64,000 bases of DNA from Nodularia spumigena CCY9414. GTDB lineage: Bacteria > Cyanobacteriota > Cyanobacteriia > Cyanobacteriales > Nostocaceae. Within the stretch, counting starts at the first letter, position 1. Each line of letters begins with the position of its first letter. This document shows positions 36,664-47,215 of the stretch, in pieces. The notes beneath the pieces were generated by a model, which searched no databases, had not been told where the DNA came from, and was given only the letters and a program-made list of their open reading frames with translations. The position numbers and the translations under genes were made by a program. Location: positions 907,878-971,877 of the forward strand of contig NZ_CP007203.1 in assembly GCF_000340565.2 (NCBI RefSeq), written 5' to 3'.

Positions 36664-37053
36664 CTACTTGACAGTTACCTTACCGCCAGCTTCTTCGATC
36701 CGCTTCTTAGCGTCTTCAGCCGCGTCCTTAGCAATACCTTCCTTGACTGCTTTAGGCGCAGCTTCCACCAAGTCTTTGGCTTCTTTGAGACCTAAACCAG
36801 TCAATTCGCGGACAATCTTCAGAACAGCAATCTTCTTGTCAGCTGGAACTGAATCTAGTATCACATCAAACTCAGTTTTTTCTTCTACTGGTTCAGCCGC
36901 AGCAGCAGCGCCAGGAGCCATCATCATCATCCCACCAGCAGGTGCAGCAGCACTCACGCCGAAAGCTTCTTCAATTTGCTTAACTAACTCAGATGCTTCT
37001 AGCAAAGAGAGGGTTTTCAATTGTTCGAGAATTTGATCAGTTGTAGCAGACAT
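36664..37053 (-). CDS. rplL: 50S ribosomal protein L7/L12
   Basis: One hundred twenty-nine residues from [20 protein letters not shown]; the frame extends 17 codons further upstream but the family start is this Met. The Ala-rich hinge ([20 protein letters not shown]) and the C-terminal factor-binding domain ([20 protein letters not shown]) are typical. It is the stalk protein that recruits GTPase factors. Last gene of the minus-strand ribosomal cluster, 98 bp after rplJ. Confidence 0.98.
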   Translation of the reverse strand: MSATTDQILEQLKTLSLLEASELVKQIEEAFGVSAAAPAGGMMMMAPGAAAAAEPVEEKTEFDVILDSVPADKKIAVLKIVRELTGLGLKEAKDLVEAAPKAVKEGIAKDAAEDAKKRIEEAGGKVTVK

Positions 37054-37151
37054 TGATATAACTCCTGTAATGTAAATTGTGTTGTTGCCTACCAAAAGCT
37101 GCAATTAAGGATAAACTCCAGCAGGCAAACTTTGTTGTAATTTGGCGAATT

Positions 37152-37730
37152 TTATTCAGCCGCACTTTCGGTACTCGGTTCCGCACTTTCGGTACTCTCA
37201 CCTTGTTCTTTCTCTTTATCAGCCACAGCTTGTAAAGCACGAGCCAAAGAACTGGGAACTTCGTTGATACCAACAGCCACTTTGGTAGCCAAGGCGTTGA
37301 TAGCTCCGGCAATTTGCGCCATGAGTTGTTCCTTGGATGGCAAGTCTCCTAGAGCCTTGACATCAGTCTCCTTGAGCAGGCGACCTTCCATAACGCCACC
37401 ACGAAGTTCTGTCTTCTTGGTAACTTTCTGAAACTCTTGATAAGCCTTAATTGCTGAAGAAAAATCTTCTTTAACCAGCAAAAAAGCCGAAGAACCTTGG
37501 AGCAACTCCGAAAGTGGTTGCCAATTCTCGTCACCGTCAATGGCAATGCCCATTAAGGTGTTTTTCGTTACCTTACAAACAGCACCACTCGGACGCAGCT
37601 TCTGGCGTAAGTCAGTGATTTGAGCAACTGTTAAACCCTGATAATCAATTACCAGTGCCAAAGTTGACTCACTCAGACTGTTTTTGAGATCAGCTACTAT
37701 CTCTTTTTTGTTTTCTAGCGTTCTACCCAT
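37152..37730 (-). CDS. rplJ: 50S ribosomal protein L10
   Basis: One hundred ninety-two residues from [20 protein letters not shown]; the ten upstream codons are leader. The C-terminal helix (binding site for L7/L12 dimers) is followed by an acidic, repetitive tail ([15 protein letters not shown]). It anchors the stalk to 23S rRNA and, in other bacteria, represses its own leader together with L7/L12. Confidence 0.98.
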   Translation of the reverse strand: MGRTLENKKEIVADLKNSLSESTLALVIDYQGLTVAQITDLRQKLRPSGAVCKVTKNTLMGIAIDGDENWQPLSELLQGSSAFLLVKEDFSSAIKAYQEFQKVTKKTELRGGVMEGRLLKETDVKALGDLPSKEQLMAQIAGAINALATKVAVGINEVPSSLARALQAVADKEKEQGESTESAEPSTESAAE

Positions 37731-38161
37731 GCTTAGTTTTACCTCCAAGGGCAAAATCATTATTTTTCATCAAGTAAAACTTTCAGAACATCTACTTATG
37801 AGACTAAATTCGGTTTTACTTCGGTGCTTTAACTAAATCTGTCGCTGGGTTTTTGTTTATCGGTGTTAATTCGAGAGCCGATAGATGACCTCAACGGGTT
37901 TTACTATCAGCCTGTAAAAACAATTAACCCCAGCTATCCGAGCCGGGGTTTCATAGGAAAACTCATAATACGTTAGTACTCACACCTCAATGGGTGGCAC
38001 TTCAGGCAATTAGAGCTTTAACCTCGGCAGGATATTTGAGCTTTTGGCTCCTGCTGTCTCCGGCTTGGCTTATTTAGTTTTGGGGCATGAGTTCAGTAGG
38101 TACTCAGAAAAAAAATTGATTACTCAAAGAATCTTTTCTAGTCTCTATTCCCTCATTTTCG
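37731..38161 (-). promoter_or_regulatory. Leader of rplJ-rplL (L10-leader region)
   Basis: A 431-bp non-coding gap between rplA and rplJ, unusually long for this cluster. In many bacteria an L10 leader RNA sits here and controls rplJ-rplL. The segment on the minus strand contains GC-rich structured DNA and the terminator-like hairpin at 37926-37950. Assignment as L10 leader is by position and content, not by a verified fold. Confidence 0.5.
37926..37950 (-). terminator. Terminator/attenuator hairpin before rplJ
   Basis: On the minus strand AACCCCGGCT pairs with AGCTGGGGTT (one mismatch, 5-nt loop) and is followed by AATTGTTTTT. It is well placed to end the rplK-rplA transcript or to attenuate expression of rplJ-rplL. 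Confidence 0.7.
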
Positions 38162-38878
38162 TTAAGCTAATTCGCTTAGTTTTAAATCCCGGAGAGCGTT
38201 GATATCGACTTTAATTGATGGCCCCATAGTTGAGGTGACATAAATTGTCCGCCAATAACGGCCTTTGGCTCCTGAAGGACGATTTCGATCAATCGTCTCT
38301 TGCAATGCCTTCAAGTTTACCAACAAATCTTCAGGCGAGAAGGATGCCTTACCAAACATAACATGGACAATACCAGTCCGATCAGCCCGGAATTCTAATT
38401 TACCAGCTTTGAATTCAGCGATCGCACTTGCTACGTCAAATGTCACTGTTCCACCCTTGGGTGATGGCATCAAACCACGCGGACCGAGTAACTTACCCAG
38501 TTTCGCCACCTGTGGCATCACATCCGGTGTAGCAATTAGCTTATCGAAATCCATCATACCTTGTTGAATTTCGTTAATTAGCTCATCGGAACCAACAACA
38601 TCAGCACCAGCATTACTAGCTTCGGTAACTTTTTCACCTCTAGCAATTACTGCCACCCGCACAGTTTGTCCTGTACCTTTGGGCAGTGTTACCGTTGTCC
38701 GCAACTGTTGGTCTGTGTATTTCGGGTCAATCCCTAGTCTAATATGTGCTTCTGCGGCTTCGGGAAACTTGGCTGTTGCCGTTTCTTTGAGCAGATTTAA
38801 AGCTTCTAGGGGTGTATAGTCCCTATCTTCTACTTTTTCTAGCAGCGCCTGAAAGCGGCGCGATATTTTTTTGCCCAT
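38162..38878 (-). CDS. rplA: 50S ribosomal protein L1
   Basis: The 238-residue product starts [20 protein letters not shown], with the L1 signature region [20 protein letters not shown]1 binds 23S rRNA at the mobile stalk by the E site and is a known autoregulator of rplK-rplA in other bacteria. Follows rplK by 114 bp, which hold an STRR tract. Confidence 0.98.
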   Translation of the reverse strand: MGKKISRRFQALLEKVEDRDYTPLEALNLLKETATAKFPEAAEAHIRLGIDPKYTDQQLRTTVTLPKGTGQTVRVAVIARGEKVTEASNAGADVVGSDELINEIQQGMMDFDKLIATPDVMPQVAKLGKLLGPRGLMPSPKGGTVTFDVASAIAEFKAGKLEFRADRTGIVHVMFGKASFSPEDLLVNLKALQETIDRNRPSGAKGRYWRTIYVTSTMGPSIKVDINALRDLKLSELA

Positions 38879-38963
38879 TTTTTTCTCCTGGGGTAATTAC
38901 GAGACGTGACCTCTCCCCCGATAAATTTTTTCCTTTTGTCCTTTGCCTTTTGTCTTTTGATCT

Positions 38964-38999
38964 ACCAATGACCAATGACCAATGACTAATGACTAATCA
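38964..38999. repeat. STRR heptamers between rplK and rplA
   Basis: Repeats of the caatgac / taatgac type directly abut the rplK stop codon; the stop TAG is the first base triplet of the tract on the minus strand. Confidence 0.85.
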
Positions 39000-39418
39000 G
39001 AGATGGTTACGCCCATATTATTGGCCGTACCTTCCACAATTCTCATCGCCGCTTCGATGTCATTGGCGTTGAGATCAGGCATTTTGGTTTGAGCAATTTC
39101 TTGCAATTGAGCCTTTGTAATTGACCCAACTTTCTTTTTGTTGGGTTCATTAGAGCCGCGTTCAATTTTCGCTGCCTTGCGAATCAGTACTGATGCTGGT
39201 GGTGTCTTGAGTACAAATGTAAAACTCCGGTCTTCAAACACCGAAATTTCTACAGGGATTACCATTCCAGCTTGGTCTGCTGTTTTGGCATTGTACTCTT
39301 TACAGAACATCATAATGTTCACACCGTGTTGACCCAATGCGGGACCCACTGGTGGTGCTGGGTTGGCTTTTCCAGCATTCAGGGCCAGTTTAATGACCGC
39401 TACTACTTTCTTCGCCAT
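38993..39418 (-). CDS. rplK: 50S ribosomal protein L11
   Basis: The 141-residue product starts [20 protein letters not shown] and shows the [20 protein letters not shown] block of the thiostrepton-binding domain. It binds the GTPase-associated centre of 23S rRNA. It begins 5 bp after the nusG stop, so translational coupling is likely. Confidence 0.99.
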   Translation of the reverse strand: MAKKVVAVIKLALNAGKANPAPPVGPALGQHGVNIMMFCKEYNAKTADQAGMVIPVEISVFEDRSFTFVLKTPPASVLIRKAAKIERGSNEPNKKKVGSITKAQLQEIAQTKMPDLNANDIEAAMRIVEGTANNMGVTISD

Positions 39419-39423
39419 TTGTG

Positions 39424-40056
39424 TTAGCTCTGTTTTTCTACCTGATTAAATTCTAATTCTACTGGTGTATCTCGCCCAAAAATCGAAAGCAAGGCTTTTA
39501 ATTTGCTTCGCTCTGGACTGACTTCAATCACCTCGCCTTCAAAGTCTTTAAAAGGACCTGAAAGCACGACTATCTTATCACCAGCTGCCATGTCAATTTT
39601 GACAATCGGCTCCTGTTCGCTAGTCTGTTTGAAGATCCGTTCTACTTCTGATGCACCTAAAGGCACTGGTTTAACGTGACCTCGGCTTTTGCTCCCGCCA
39701 CGTTTTTGTTCTGCTCCCACGAAATTAATTACATGGGAGGTGTTTCGCACCACTTGCCAAGTATCATCTTCCATCACCATTCGCACTAGCACATAACCGG
39801 GGAAAACCTTTTCCTCGGTGTGCTGACGACTGCCATCTTTGCGGATTTTTACCGCAGGCGTGTGAGGAATTTCAACTTGGACAATTTTGTCAGATACATC
39901 AAATGTTTGGATACGTTGCTCCAAATTTGTCTTAACACGTTTTTCACAACCTGAGGCTACTTGGACTGCATACCAGCGTGCTTCATTGAACGCTCTTTCT
40001 GCGGTTTCCTCAGAATGGAATGCTGAGTTATATGGTTCGTCTGTTGCAGAAGTCAT
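39424..40056 (-). CDS. nusG: Transcription termination/antitermination factor NusG
   Basis: Two hundred ten residues from [13 protein letters not shown]. The NGN domain starts at [20 protein letters not shown], and the KOW domain at [18 protein letters not shown]. The ATG shares its A with the secE TGA stop (TGATG), a one-base overlap implying coupled translation. A long upstream in-frame extension into secE is ignored. NusG binds the polymerase clamp and links transcription to translation and Rho. Confidence 0.98.
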   Translation of the reverse strand: MTSATDEPYNSAFHSEETAERAFNEARWYAVQVASGCEKRVKTNLEQRIQTFDVSDKIVQVEIPHTPAVKIRKDGSRQHTEEKVFPGYVLVRMVMEDDTWQVVRNTSHVINFVGAEQKRGGSKSRGHVKPVPLGASEVERIFKQTSEQEPIVKIDMAAGDKIVVLSGPFKDFEGEVIEVSPERSKLKALLSIFGRDTPVELEFNQVEKQS

Positions 40057-40277
40057 CAGAATACCTGTTGTGCTACCCAACCGAACAATCCATCGACCAA
40101 ATATATCAAAGATGCAGAGAGTGTCACCATTAATAGCACACCGGCTGATTCGCTCACTAGCTGCTTTCGACTTGGCCAAACCACTTTTTCCAGTTCTTCT
40201 TTCGTACCTTGAAAGAAGTTGGCTAAACTGAATCCATTGGTGTTTTCTGGCATTTCTGCTTCATTTTTTTTGGCCAT
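40056..40277 (-). CDS. secE: Preprotein translocase subunit SecE
   Basis: Seventy-three residues from MAKKNEAEMPENTNGFSLAN; upstream in-frame codons are not part of the family. The conserved amphipathic stretch (ELEKVVWPSRKQLVSESAGV) precedes a single membrane helix (LLMVTLSASLIYLVDGLFGW). It stabilises SecY in the translocon. It overlaps nusG by one base. Confidence 0.95.
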   Translation of the reverse strand: MAKKNEAEMPENTNGFSLANFFQGTKEELEKVVWPSRKQLVSESAGVLLMVTLSASLIYLVDGLFGWVAQQVF

Positions 40278-40471
40278 TGTCGTTTCCCCCCGTTTCTTAA
40301 ATAAAGCTATACCCTGCTCATGTTCATCCAGGTTGACAGATGTGACTCCATCATACTTACTGGAAGCAAAAAAGCTGTAAATCAAAAATAATTACACCCG
40401 AAATAACTAGCCTTATCTGCTATCTTAGCAGGCGTGCTGTTGTTCCGGGCTGTGTTTTTTTGCTTTCAAGC

Positions 40472-40543
40472 GCGCCCTGGAGGACTTGAACCCCCGACAT
40501 CAGGTTTTGGAGACCTGCGTTCTACCAACTGAACTAAGAGCGC
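40472..40543 (-). tRNA. trnW: tRNA-Trp (anticodon CCA)
   Basis: The minus strand folds as a cloverleaf. Acceptor GCGCTCT pairs with AGGGCGC, the D arm contains AGTTCAGTTGGTAGAAC, the anticodon arm CAGGT-CTCCAAA-ACCTG has anticodon CCA, and the T arm has GGTTCAAGTCC. CCA is not encoded at the 3' end. Position between rplS and secE is the standard cyanobacterial arrangement. Confidence 0.95.
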
Positions 40544-40691
40544 ACAAAGTGCGTTGGATTCAGTTATTGCGCTGAACCTTTTTTAGTATAACGCATTTTC
40601 ACTCTTATGCTACTTTATTTTTGTCGGGGGGGCAAATCAGCGGCAAATGCCGCTTACTATTACAAATTTCTGCCATACTTTGAGCCGAAAT

Positions 40692-41054
40692 TTACAAGGC
40701 ACGGTCAAAGCGTTGCTTGATCCGGGTAGCTTTACCTACGCGTCCGCGTAAGTAATAGAGTTTAGCACGGCGGACTTTACCTCGACGGATGATTTTAATG
40801 TTGTCGATGCGGGGAGAATGTAACAAAAATACCCGCTCAACACCAATACCTTGAAACACCCGGCGGACTGTAATGGTTTCATTAATGCCACCATTACGTT
40901 TGGCAATTACTACGCCTTCGTAGGGTTGTACGCGAAACTTTTGTCCTTCCTTAATCTTGACACCGACTTTTACGGTATCGCCTACATAGATAATAGGCAA
41001 ATCCGATTTTAGTTGTTCCGCTTCAATGGAGCGGATAATCTCTTGAGCGCTCAT
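40692..41054 (-). CDS. rplS: 50S ribosomal protein L19
   Basis: The 120-residue product has the L19 core ([55 protein letters not shown]). It sits at the 30S-50S interface. First gene of the minus-strand cluster; a small hairpin (AGCGGC/GCCGCT at 40639-40654) follows its stop before the tRNA. Confidence 0.97.
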   Translation of the reverse strand: MSAQEIIRSIEAEQLKSDLPIIYVGDTVKVGVKIKEGQKFRVQPYEGVVIAKRNGGINETITVRRVFQGIGVERVFLLHSPRIDNIKIIRRGKVRRAKLYYLRGRVGKATRIKQRFDRAL

Positions 41055-41209
41055 AGTCTTTCTGCTCTAAAAACTCACAATCACTTATGATAAATCGATA
41101 ATCCTATTTCAGTCTACTTATTTAGATCAAAATCTCGAGAATTTGATCAATTAAAACGGACTGAGCATAGAAGCTATATTGTAGAAGTCTGTGCTACGGG
41201 CATTAAATT

Positions 41210-41728
41210 ATGAAATTTAGCGTTGTCATCACTACTTATAATCGCTTAAATTTGCTCAAACGATCCCTTAACTCTGCTCTTAATCAGACCATACCTTGTG
41301 AAGTGGTTGTTGCTGATGACTGTTCATCTGATGAAACTGAACAATACATCAAAAGCTTGGGTAACTCTGTTGTTTATCATCGCCACCCAGTTAATAAAGG
41401 TCACGCTGCAACGGTAAATGCTGGAGTGCAACAAGCTAGCGGTGACTGGATTAAGTTTTTGGATGATGATGACTACTTAGCTCCTAACTGTATAGCAGAA
41501 ATGACCAGAGCGATCGCTTTGTGTCCAGGTGCTGTAATATCTTCCCGTGTGGCTGCTCAGGTGGATAGTTATGAAACTGAACTCAGTCGTACCCCCCAAA
41601 TTGGCCCTGGTTTAGCTTTTTATATTCCACAAGCTGATCTGCACTATGGTATGCTCCTAGAACTTGTACCCTTTGGTACACCTGTTCAAGTGGCTTGCAG
41701 TCGTGATGCTTTCACTTTTGACTTTTGA
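41210..41728 (+). pseudogene. Family 2 glycosyltransferase, C-terminally truncated at a heptamer repeat
   Basis: The 172-residue frame begins as a normal GT-A glycosyltransferase (FSVVITTYNRLNLLKRSLNS) with the DDCSSDET and LDDDDYLAPN nucleotide-sugar/metal motifs. It ends abruptly AFTFDF, where the final residues and the stop come from a ttttgac heptamer tract (41708-41740). Family members are normally about 250-350 residues, so the acceptor-binding half is missing. I infer that deletion or expansion at the repeat truncated the gene. Confidence 0.8.
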
Positions 41729-41896
41729 CTTTTGACTTTTGCTATACCTCATGTGATGAGGAACGGCTATATAGCCTTTACTAGTCTGCTGAGATACAGA
41801 TTTATCTGTGTTTATCTGTGTCCATCTGTGGTCGAATAATTCTTGTAGTACCTATTGAGGTAGGAATCGCTATATCAGTGCCTAAACTCACCTTTG
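41729..41896. repeat. Heptamer tail and dispersed repeats
   Basis: Starts inside the ttttgac tract that truncates the glycosyltransferase and continues with the dispersed phrase tctgtgtttatctgtg. No gene. Confidence 0.5.
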
Positions 41897-44800
41897 TTAG
41901 TAGAACTTTTTCTTCCAGCCACCCAAATGAATTAAAATTGGCTTCGCCCAACGCCAATGTAATAAATCGTGCAGCATAGTATAGAAACAAGGGATAATAA
42001 ACAGCGTTAGCAATGTGGCTAGTGACAAACCGGAAAATACTACCACACCCAATGGTTGAAGGAATTCTGAACCTTCACCAATTCCCAAAGCCAAAGGAAA
42101 CATCCCTAAAACTGTAGTAATGGTAGTCATTAATACTGGACGTAAGCGTTGAGGAGCCGCTTGCAAAATTGCGGTTTTTCGGTCAACTTTGTCTCGTTTG
42201 CGAATTTGATTCGCGAGTTCCACCATGATGATGGCATTGTTAACCACAATACCCACCAATAACACAGCCCCCACAATCACTGTCGCCCCAATGGCAGTAT
42301 TGGTAATGTAAAGCCCAAAAATTCCCCCAGCTAAAGCCAAAGGAATTGTCAACATAATTACCAAGGGGTCAATGAGTGAATTGTACTGCACTGCCATGAC
42401 GACAAAGACTAAAAAGCTAGCTAATCCACCTAATAGTTGCAGTGAGTTTTGGAGTTCCTGATTGGATGCAGCTGCCGAACTGGGCAAAACACTTACACCT
42501 TCGGGTAATTTTATACTACTGAGAATTGTATCTACTTCAGTAAAAGCATCACTAAGATTAGCTCCCTGGGTCAAATTACCTGCAAATATGACTACTTGAC
42601 GCTGATTAATCCTTTGAATTTCCCCAGGCGCTTGTCCTTGAGTAATTGTAGCTACATCGCTCAGGCGGACTTGGCGATTATTGTTAACGAACAAAGGTAA
42701 TCTTTGCAATTGAGAAACCTCTTGAATTGATGCTTCATTCAACTGCACTCTGACATCGACTAAACGGTTACTGCGTTGTAGTCGGGTGGGTACACTACCT
42801 TGTATAGCTGTCTGAATTGTGTCGCCAATATCACTAGTAGTTAAGCCAAAATTTGCTACTCTGTCCCAGTCAGGACGAATTTGCAGTTCTGGTTGACGGT
42901 CATCAGCATCAGGACGAAATCTGACTAATTTGGATCGTTCTTCCAAGGCTGTTAGCACGTCTCGACCAGCTTGTTCTAAGTTGTCTGTATCGTTACCCTG
43001 AAGAATGATATCAACATCAGCGCCACGTGCGGGAGAGTTGCTGAGAATTAAACCCCGCACTTGACCAGGAGAAAGGCGCAGGCGAATTCCGACTAAATTT
43101 AGCTTGTTGAACTCTTGGGTAACTCGTTCGATATAAGCTTCAGTATTAGTCCCCGGTTTGAGGGTAATAGTGCTAGTACCTCTGAGAGGATTAGCACTGA
43201 CATTTGTTGCAAACAGCGCACCGCCAGCTGTAGAGAAGACATATTCAGTTTCTGGTTGCTTCAGGAGGATGTCATCCACCATCGCCATAACTTTGCGGTT
43301 GGTTTCTAGGGGCGTACCAGGTGGAAACTGAGCATTTAACCTGGCTTGTCCTGTACTAATTCGCGGTAAGATTTCTTGGGGAATTTGCGGAGCCATCCAC
43401 AAACTACCACCACCAAATAGGATAATAGCGATCGCCACTGTTAAAAATCGCCAGCGCAATATATCAGCCAAAAAACGGCTATATCTGTTTGTCGCTGCAT
43501 CAAAGCGGCGGTTAAATTCTTGTAGCAGCCAAAACTTACTCAACCCACTAGAAAATTTCCACGCCAAGGTGCGGGAGGTAAGCATAGGTACAATGGTGAC
43601 AGCAATTACAATAGAAGCCGCTACAGAAAAAGTAATGGTAAGAATTAACTCATTGAATAGCAGTGAAATAAAGCCGCCAATGAGCAAAAATGGCATCACC
43701 GCCACTAAATTCGTACTGGTAGAAGCAATTAAAGCTGACTCTATTTCCTGACTACTTCGTTCAGCCTGTTCAATCAATTGCTGGGAATTCAGGCGAGTTT
43801 TGCTATCTTTCCCAGGAGTCATACCTGCACCCTCGGCGATATTCTCCAACATGACAATGGAGTTATCCACCACAATACCCACCCCTAAAGCTAAACCACC
43901 CAAGCTGAATACATTCAGGGATAAGCCAAAGATTCCCATCAAGATGATGGCGGCTAAACTGGCTAAAGGGATAGCAATGACAATAATAAAAGTTTGTCGC
44001 AGGGAACCAAGAAATAGTAAAACCGCAAAAGCAGCTAATCCCGTACCAATTAACCCGGAAGTAACAACATTAGAAATGGAATTGCGGATAAACTGCGACT
44101 CATCCAAGGTAGATGTCAGTATTGTCCCTTCCGGAATTACACCAGAGGCTTGCAGTTCTGCTAATCGTTTTTTTACACCATCGACAACGTTGACTGTGTT
44201 AGCATCTGGCTGTTTTTGAATGCTGACTTTAACAGCAGGTTCCCCGTTAAGTAAAACATAGATGCGCTGCTGTTCTGAGCCATCAATGACTTCGGCAAAA
44301 TCTCGTAAATAAACGCGGCGATTCAAAACGGTGGTATCTGAGTCAGAATTGACCTCAAAAGACAAATTTTTAATTTCATCTGCACTTTGAAAACGCCCCA
44401 CAGTCCGAATCAATGGCTCAGAATTTGACCCTAAAAGCCGACCACCAGAAACATCTTGATTGCGGTTTCTCAGTTCATCCAACACATCGGTTAAACCCAC
44501 ACCCAAGGCTTGCAAACGCGCCAAATCTAGATTAACTCTAACTTCTTCTTTCACTCCTCCCGATACGTCTACCCCTGCGACTCCGGGGACAACACCTAGT
44601 TCCCGCGCTAGTTCTTCTTCGGCAAAAACCCGCAAATCCAGGCTTTGTAAGGAGGGAGAAGTTAAGGCAAATTCGTAAACTGGTAACTGGGAAGGGTCGA
44701 ATTTGAATAAGCGCGCTGTTTCAATAGTGTCTGGTAAATTACTTCTAGCTCGATTAAAGGAGGCTGTAGCATCGTTTAAGGCTTGGTCAATATTGCCCCC

Positions 44801-45118
44801 TGGTTGAAAATACAGATCCAAACTGATTCGTCCTTCACGAGTTTGAGAAAAAATCTGTAGTACCCCTTCGGTGGCGGAAAAGGCTGATTCTAAAGGTCTG
44901 GTGACTTCATCAATTGCTACTTCTGGAGAAAGTCCTGGTGCATCTATCCGCACTCCAATTCGGGGATAGGTAATTGATGGTAGTAAATCTACAGGTATTT
45001 TGATCATAAAAAAGACACCCATTACCAATACTGCTAGAGCCAGCATGAGTGTGCCGATGTGTCGGCGAATGGAAATAGTGCTGATACTAAATCCGCCGCC
45101 CTTCTGTGTTTCCTGCAT
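41897..45118 (-). CDS. RND efflux transporter, AcrB/HAE1 type
   Basis: A 1073-residue inner-membrane proton-driven pump. The first helix follows ISIRRHIGTLMLALAVLVMG and the periplasmic porter domains. Helix-4 residues for proton relay are in GGLALGVGIVVDNSIVMLEN and the pseudo-symmetric second set in VGAVLLVGIVVNNAIIMVE. Length is normal for trimeric HAE1 pumps. The adaptor gene lies directly upstream (150 bp), so the pair probably forms an operon; no TolC gene is in view. Substrate unknown. Confidence 0.95.
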   Translation of the reverse strand: MQETQKGGGFSISTISIRRHIGTLMLALAVLVMGVFFMIKIPVDLLPSITYPRIGVRIDAPGLSPEVAIDEVTRPLESAFSATEGVLQIFSQTREGRISLDLYFQPGGNIDQALNDATASFNRARSNLPDTIETARLFKFDPSQLPVYEFALTSPSLQSLDLRVFAEEELARELGVVPGVAGVDVSGGVKEEVRVNLDLARLQALGVGLTDVLDELRNRNQDVSGGRLLGSNSEPLIRTVGRFQSADEIKNLSFEVNSDSDTTVLNRRVYLRDFAEVIDGSEQQRIYVLLNGEPAVKVSIQKQPDANTVNVVDGVKKRLAELQASGVIPEGTILTSTLDESQFIRNSISNVVTSGLIGTGLAAFAVLLFLGSLRQTFIIVIAIPLASLAAIILMGIFGLSLNVFSLGGLALGVGIVVDNSIVMLENIAEGAGMTPGKDSKTRLNSQQLIEQAERSSQEIESALIASTSTNLVAVMPFLLIGGFISLLFNELILTITFSVAASIVIAVTIVPMLTSRTLAWKFSSGLSKFWLLQEFNRRFDAATNRYSRFLADILRWRFLTVAIAIILFGGGSLWMAPQIPQEILPRISTGQARLNAQFPPGTPLETNRKVMAMVDDILLKQPETEYVFSTAGGALFATNVSANPLRGTSTITLKPGTNTEAYIERVTQEFNKLNLVGIRLRLSPGQVRGLILSNSPARGADVDIILQGNDTDNLEQAGRDVLTALEERSKLVRFRPDADDRQPELQIRPDWDRVANFGLTTSDIGDTIQTAIQGSVPTRLQRSNRLVDVRVQLNEASIQEVSQLQRLPLFVNNNRQVRLSDVATITQGQAPGEIQRINQRQVVIFAGNLTQGANLSDAFTEVDTILSSIKLPEGVSVLPSSAAASNQELQNSLQLLGGLASFLVFVVMAVQYNSLIDPLVIMLTIPLALAGGIFGLYITNTAIGATVIVGAVLLVGIVVNNAIIMVELANQIRKRDKVDRKTAILQAAPQRLRPVLMTTITTVLGMFPLALGIGEGSEFLQPLGVVVFSGLSLATLLTLFIIPCFYTMLHDLLHWRWAKPILIHLGGWKKKFY

Positions 45119-45268
45119 CTATTGCTAATCTCCAATAACAGGGCTAAATAAACACCACAAAAAGTCATATTTAATTTTTGGCGTTGCTGATGTCAAAACC
45201 CCTGTATATACTTTGGGTGGAACGTCTCTACATTTAAATTCATACTTGGTTTGAGCAACGCCAAATTT

Positions 45269-46741
45269 TTATTCTCCGCTTTCTGACAGAATTGAAATAA
45301 CTACAGAATCACCGTCTTTTAAGGGTTTACCACTACGAGCAACATAGGGTTCACCAGCTTCCAAACCAGATAAGATTTCTACGTTGCCATCAGCTTTGTT
45401 ACCTAAAGTTACAGCACGGGCTGTTACCTTGGTTTGACCTTCTCTGTTTGTAATTACGAAGACTTTACCACTGCGTAGGCTTAACCCGCCGTAGGTATCT
45501 TCCGACTCGCTCTTAGTGGCTGTGGAGTTAGAAGCATTATTATTTTTGGCTTCTTTTTGAATAGCTGTTTGGGACACCACTACTCGCTCTGATGTCTGGG
45601 AGGGAAACTTGACTCTTGCTAAGAGTCCGCTACCAATTTTGTTGTCGCTATTGGGAATTATTACTTCTACTGGGATTAAACGGGCTGTAGGATCAGCGAC
45701 TGGAGAGATGCGTGTGACTCTGCCAATTATTGACTCATTGGGGAAAGCATCTAAGCTGACTTGCACAGATTGTCCCAATTGAATTTGGGATAGTTCTAAT
45801 TCGGAAACTTGCACCACGACTTTTATCCGGCTAAAGTCGGCAATTTGCAAAACTTCGTTACCTGCTTGCAGCAAATTACCTGGTTCTGTGACTCTTTGAG
45901 TAATTACACCGGTGATGGGGGAGATTAAGCGCGCATAGGATCTGCGCTCTTTAAATTGAGCAACTACGGCTTGTTGAGCGATGACTCTACCTTGGGCGGC
46001 GGCGACGGCTTGCTGTTCTGTACGCACCCGATCTTCAGATGCGCGGAGTGATTGGGCTGATGTTTGGGCGGCGGTGCGGGCTTGTTCTGCGGTTTGTTTG
46101 GCGATCGCACCTGCTTGAACGAGTTGCTGTAGGCGTTTGGAGTCGGCTTTGGCTTGCACTAATTCTAAGCGCGCTCTTTCTACTTCTGCACGGGCGTTAC
46201 TTACCTGAGTTTTTGCTCTGGCTACTTCTGAACCCAGGGCTGCTAGTTCGGCTTCTGCTTGTTTTAATGATGTTAACAAGATGGCATCATCTAATAGTCC
46301 GACGTTCTGCCCCTGGTTAACTTTATCACCTACGTCTAAGTTCAAAGCCAATAACCTTGCTTCGACTTGCGATCGCAGTGAAACAGTCCGAAATGGCGTG
46401 GTATTCCCTGTATAACTGGGTTGTACTCGCAAAGATCCAGTGCGGGCGATCGCCACATCTACAGGTGTGGCATTTTTACCACGCCCACCCTCACCACGTT
46501 GCTGAGATTGCGCCTTAGCAGATTCCTTCGGCATCGATCCACAGCTGACCGTCAAGAAGCCCATACTGAGCAAAGAAGTAATGAATAAGACAGATATAGA
46601 CAAAGGGCGATTAGCTGCGGCTGTTATTTGTTGCGTTTGTGAAATTGAATGCAATTGGGGATTAATTACCTGGTTTAATAGGGAGCCATTATCGTTTGGC
46701 AATTTTGCCTGTTTGTTAGGCATTTTTTCATCCAAAATCAT
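45269..46741 (-). CDS. RND periplasmic adaptor (membrane fusion protein)
   Basis: The 490-residue product (a start at the second Met, 46723, is also possible) has an N-terminal hydrophobic segment ending FLTVSCGS, possibly a weak lipobox. Next come a barrel-sandwich half (RSQVEARLLALNLDVGDKVN), a long coiled-coil hairpin of Ala/Gln/Arg-rich repeats (about 150-270), and the returning half (YARLISPITGVITQRVTEPG). It bridges the downstream RND pump to an outer-membrane channel. Confidence 0.92.
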   Translation of the reverse strand: MILDEKMPNKQAKLPNDNGSLLNQVINPQLHSISQTQQITAAANRPLSISVLFITSLLSMGFLTVSCGSMPKESAKAQSQQRGEGGRGKNATPVDVAIARTGSLRVQPSYTGNTTPFRTVSLRSQVEARLLALNLDVGDKVNQGQNVGLLDDAILLTSLKQAEAELAALGSEVARAKTQVSNARAEVERARLELVQAKADSKRLQQLVQAGAIAKQTAEQARTAAQTSAQSLRASEDRVRTEQQAVAAAQGRVIAQQAVVAQFKERRSYARLISPITGVITQRVTEPGNLLQAGNEVLQIADFSRIKVVVQVSELELSQIQLGQSVQVSLDAFPNESIIGRVTRISPVADPTARLIPVEVIIPNSDNKIGSGLLARVKFPSQTSERVVVSQTAIQKEAKNNNASNSTATKSESEDTYGGLSLRSGKVFVITNREGQTKVTARAVTLGNKADGNVEILSGLEAGEPYVARSGKPLKDGDSVVISILSESGE

Positions 46742-47215
46742 GTATTTTTCTCCTAAAAGGGAGGTTTTACTGCAACTTCCGGTGTATTTCCAAGTAATTT
46801 AATATCGATATTACTAACTTGTAAGACGCGTGAATATATAGAGATACTCTGACATATCTTTGCGCTTTTTTTTAACTATTTAAGCCAATAAAATATTTAC
46901 CATTATGCTGCCTACGCAAAAATAAATCTTTTTTAGCACTTACAAAAAATACATTTTTTGTATAAAAATTTACATAATTTTCGGTTTTGGCTCGAAGGTT
47001 AATCCATCTAAAATAGCCATTTACAGGAATTTTTTCGACTTCTGAGTGTAATTTGAAGATTATTGAATTATGAAATTTTATTTTACATAAATATACATAA
47101 TGTTGCAAATCAACTAGTATTTTTCGATATGTATTAAAATTTTTAACTAAAGATTGCCTTTTCTATCGATGTATTATATGAGTAATGCCAATTTTTGCTC
47201 AGGCGAGGAAGAAGA
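46742..47215. other. AT-rich intergenic region between RND operon and cpcS-like gene
   Basis: A 474-bp divergent gap that must carry both promoters. A minus-strand ORF of 78 codons (46872-47108) is very AT-rich, lacks a ribosome binding site and has low-complexity composition, so I do not call it a gene. Confidence 0.5.

Noticed and set aside
46872-47108. 78-codon minus-strand ORF upstream of the cpcS-like gene
   Set aside because: Very AT-rich, no ribosome binding site, Lys/Asn/Phe-rich random-like product.
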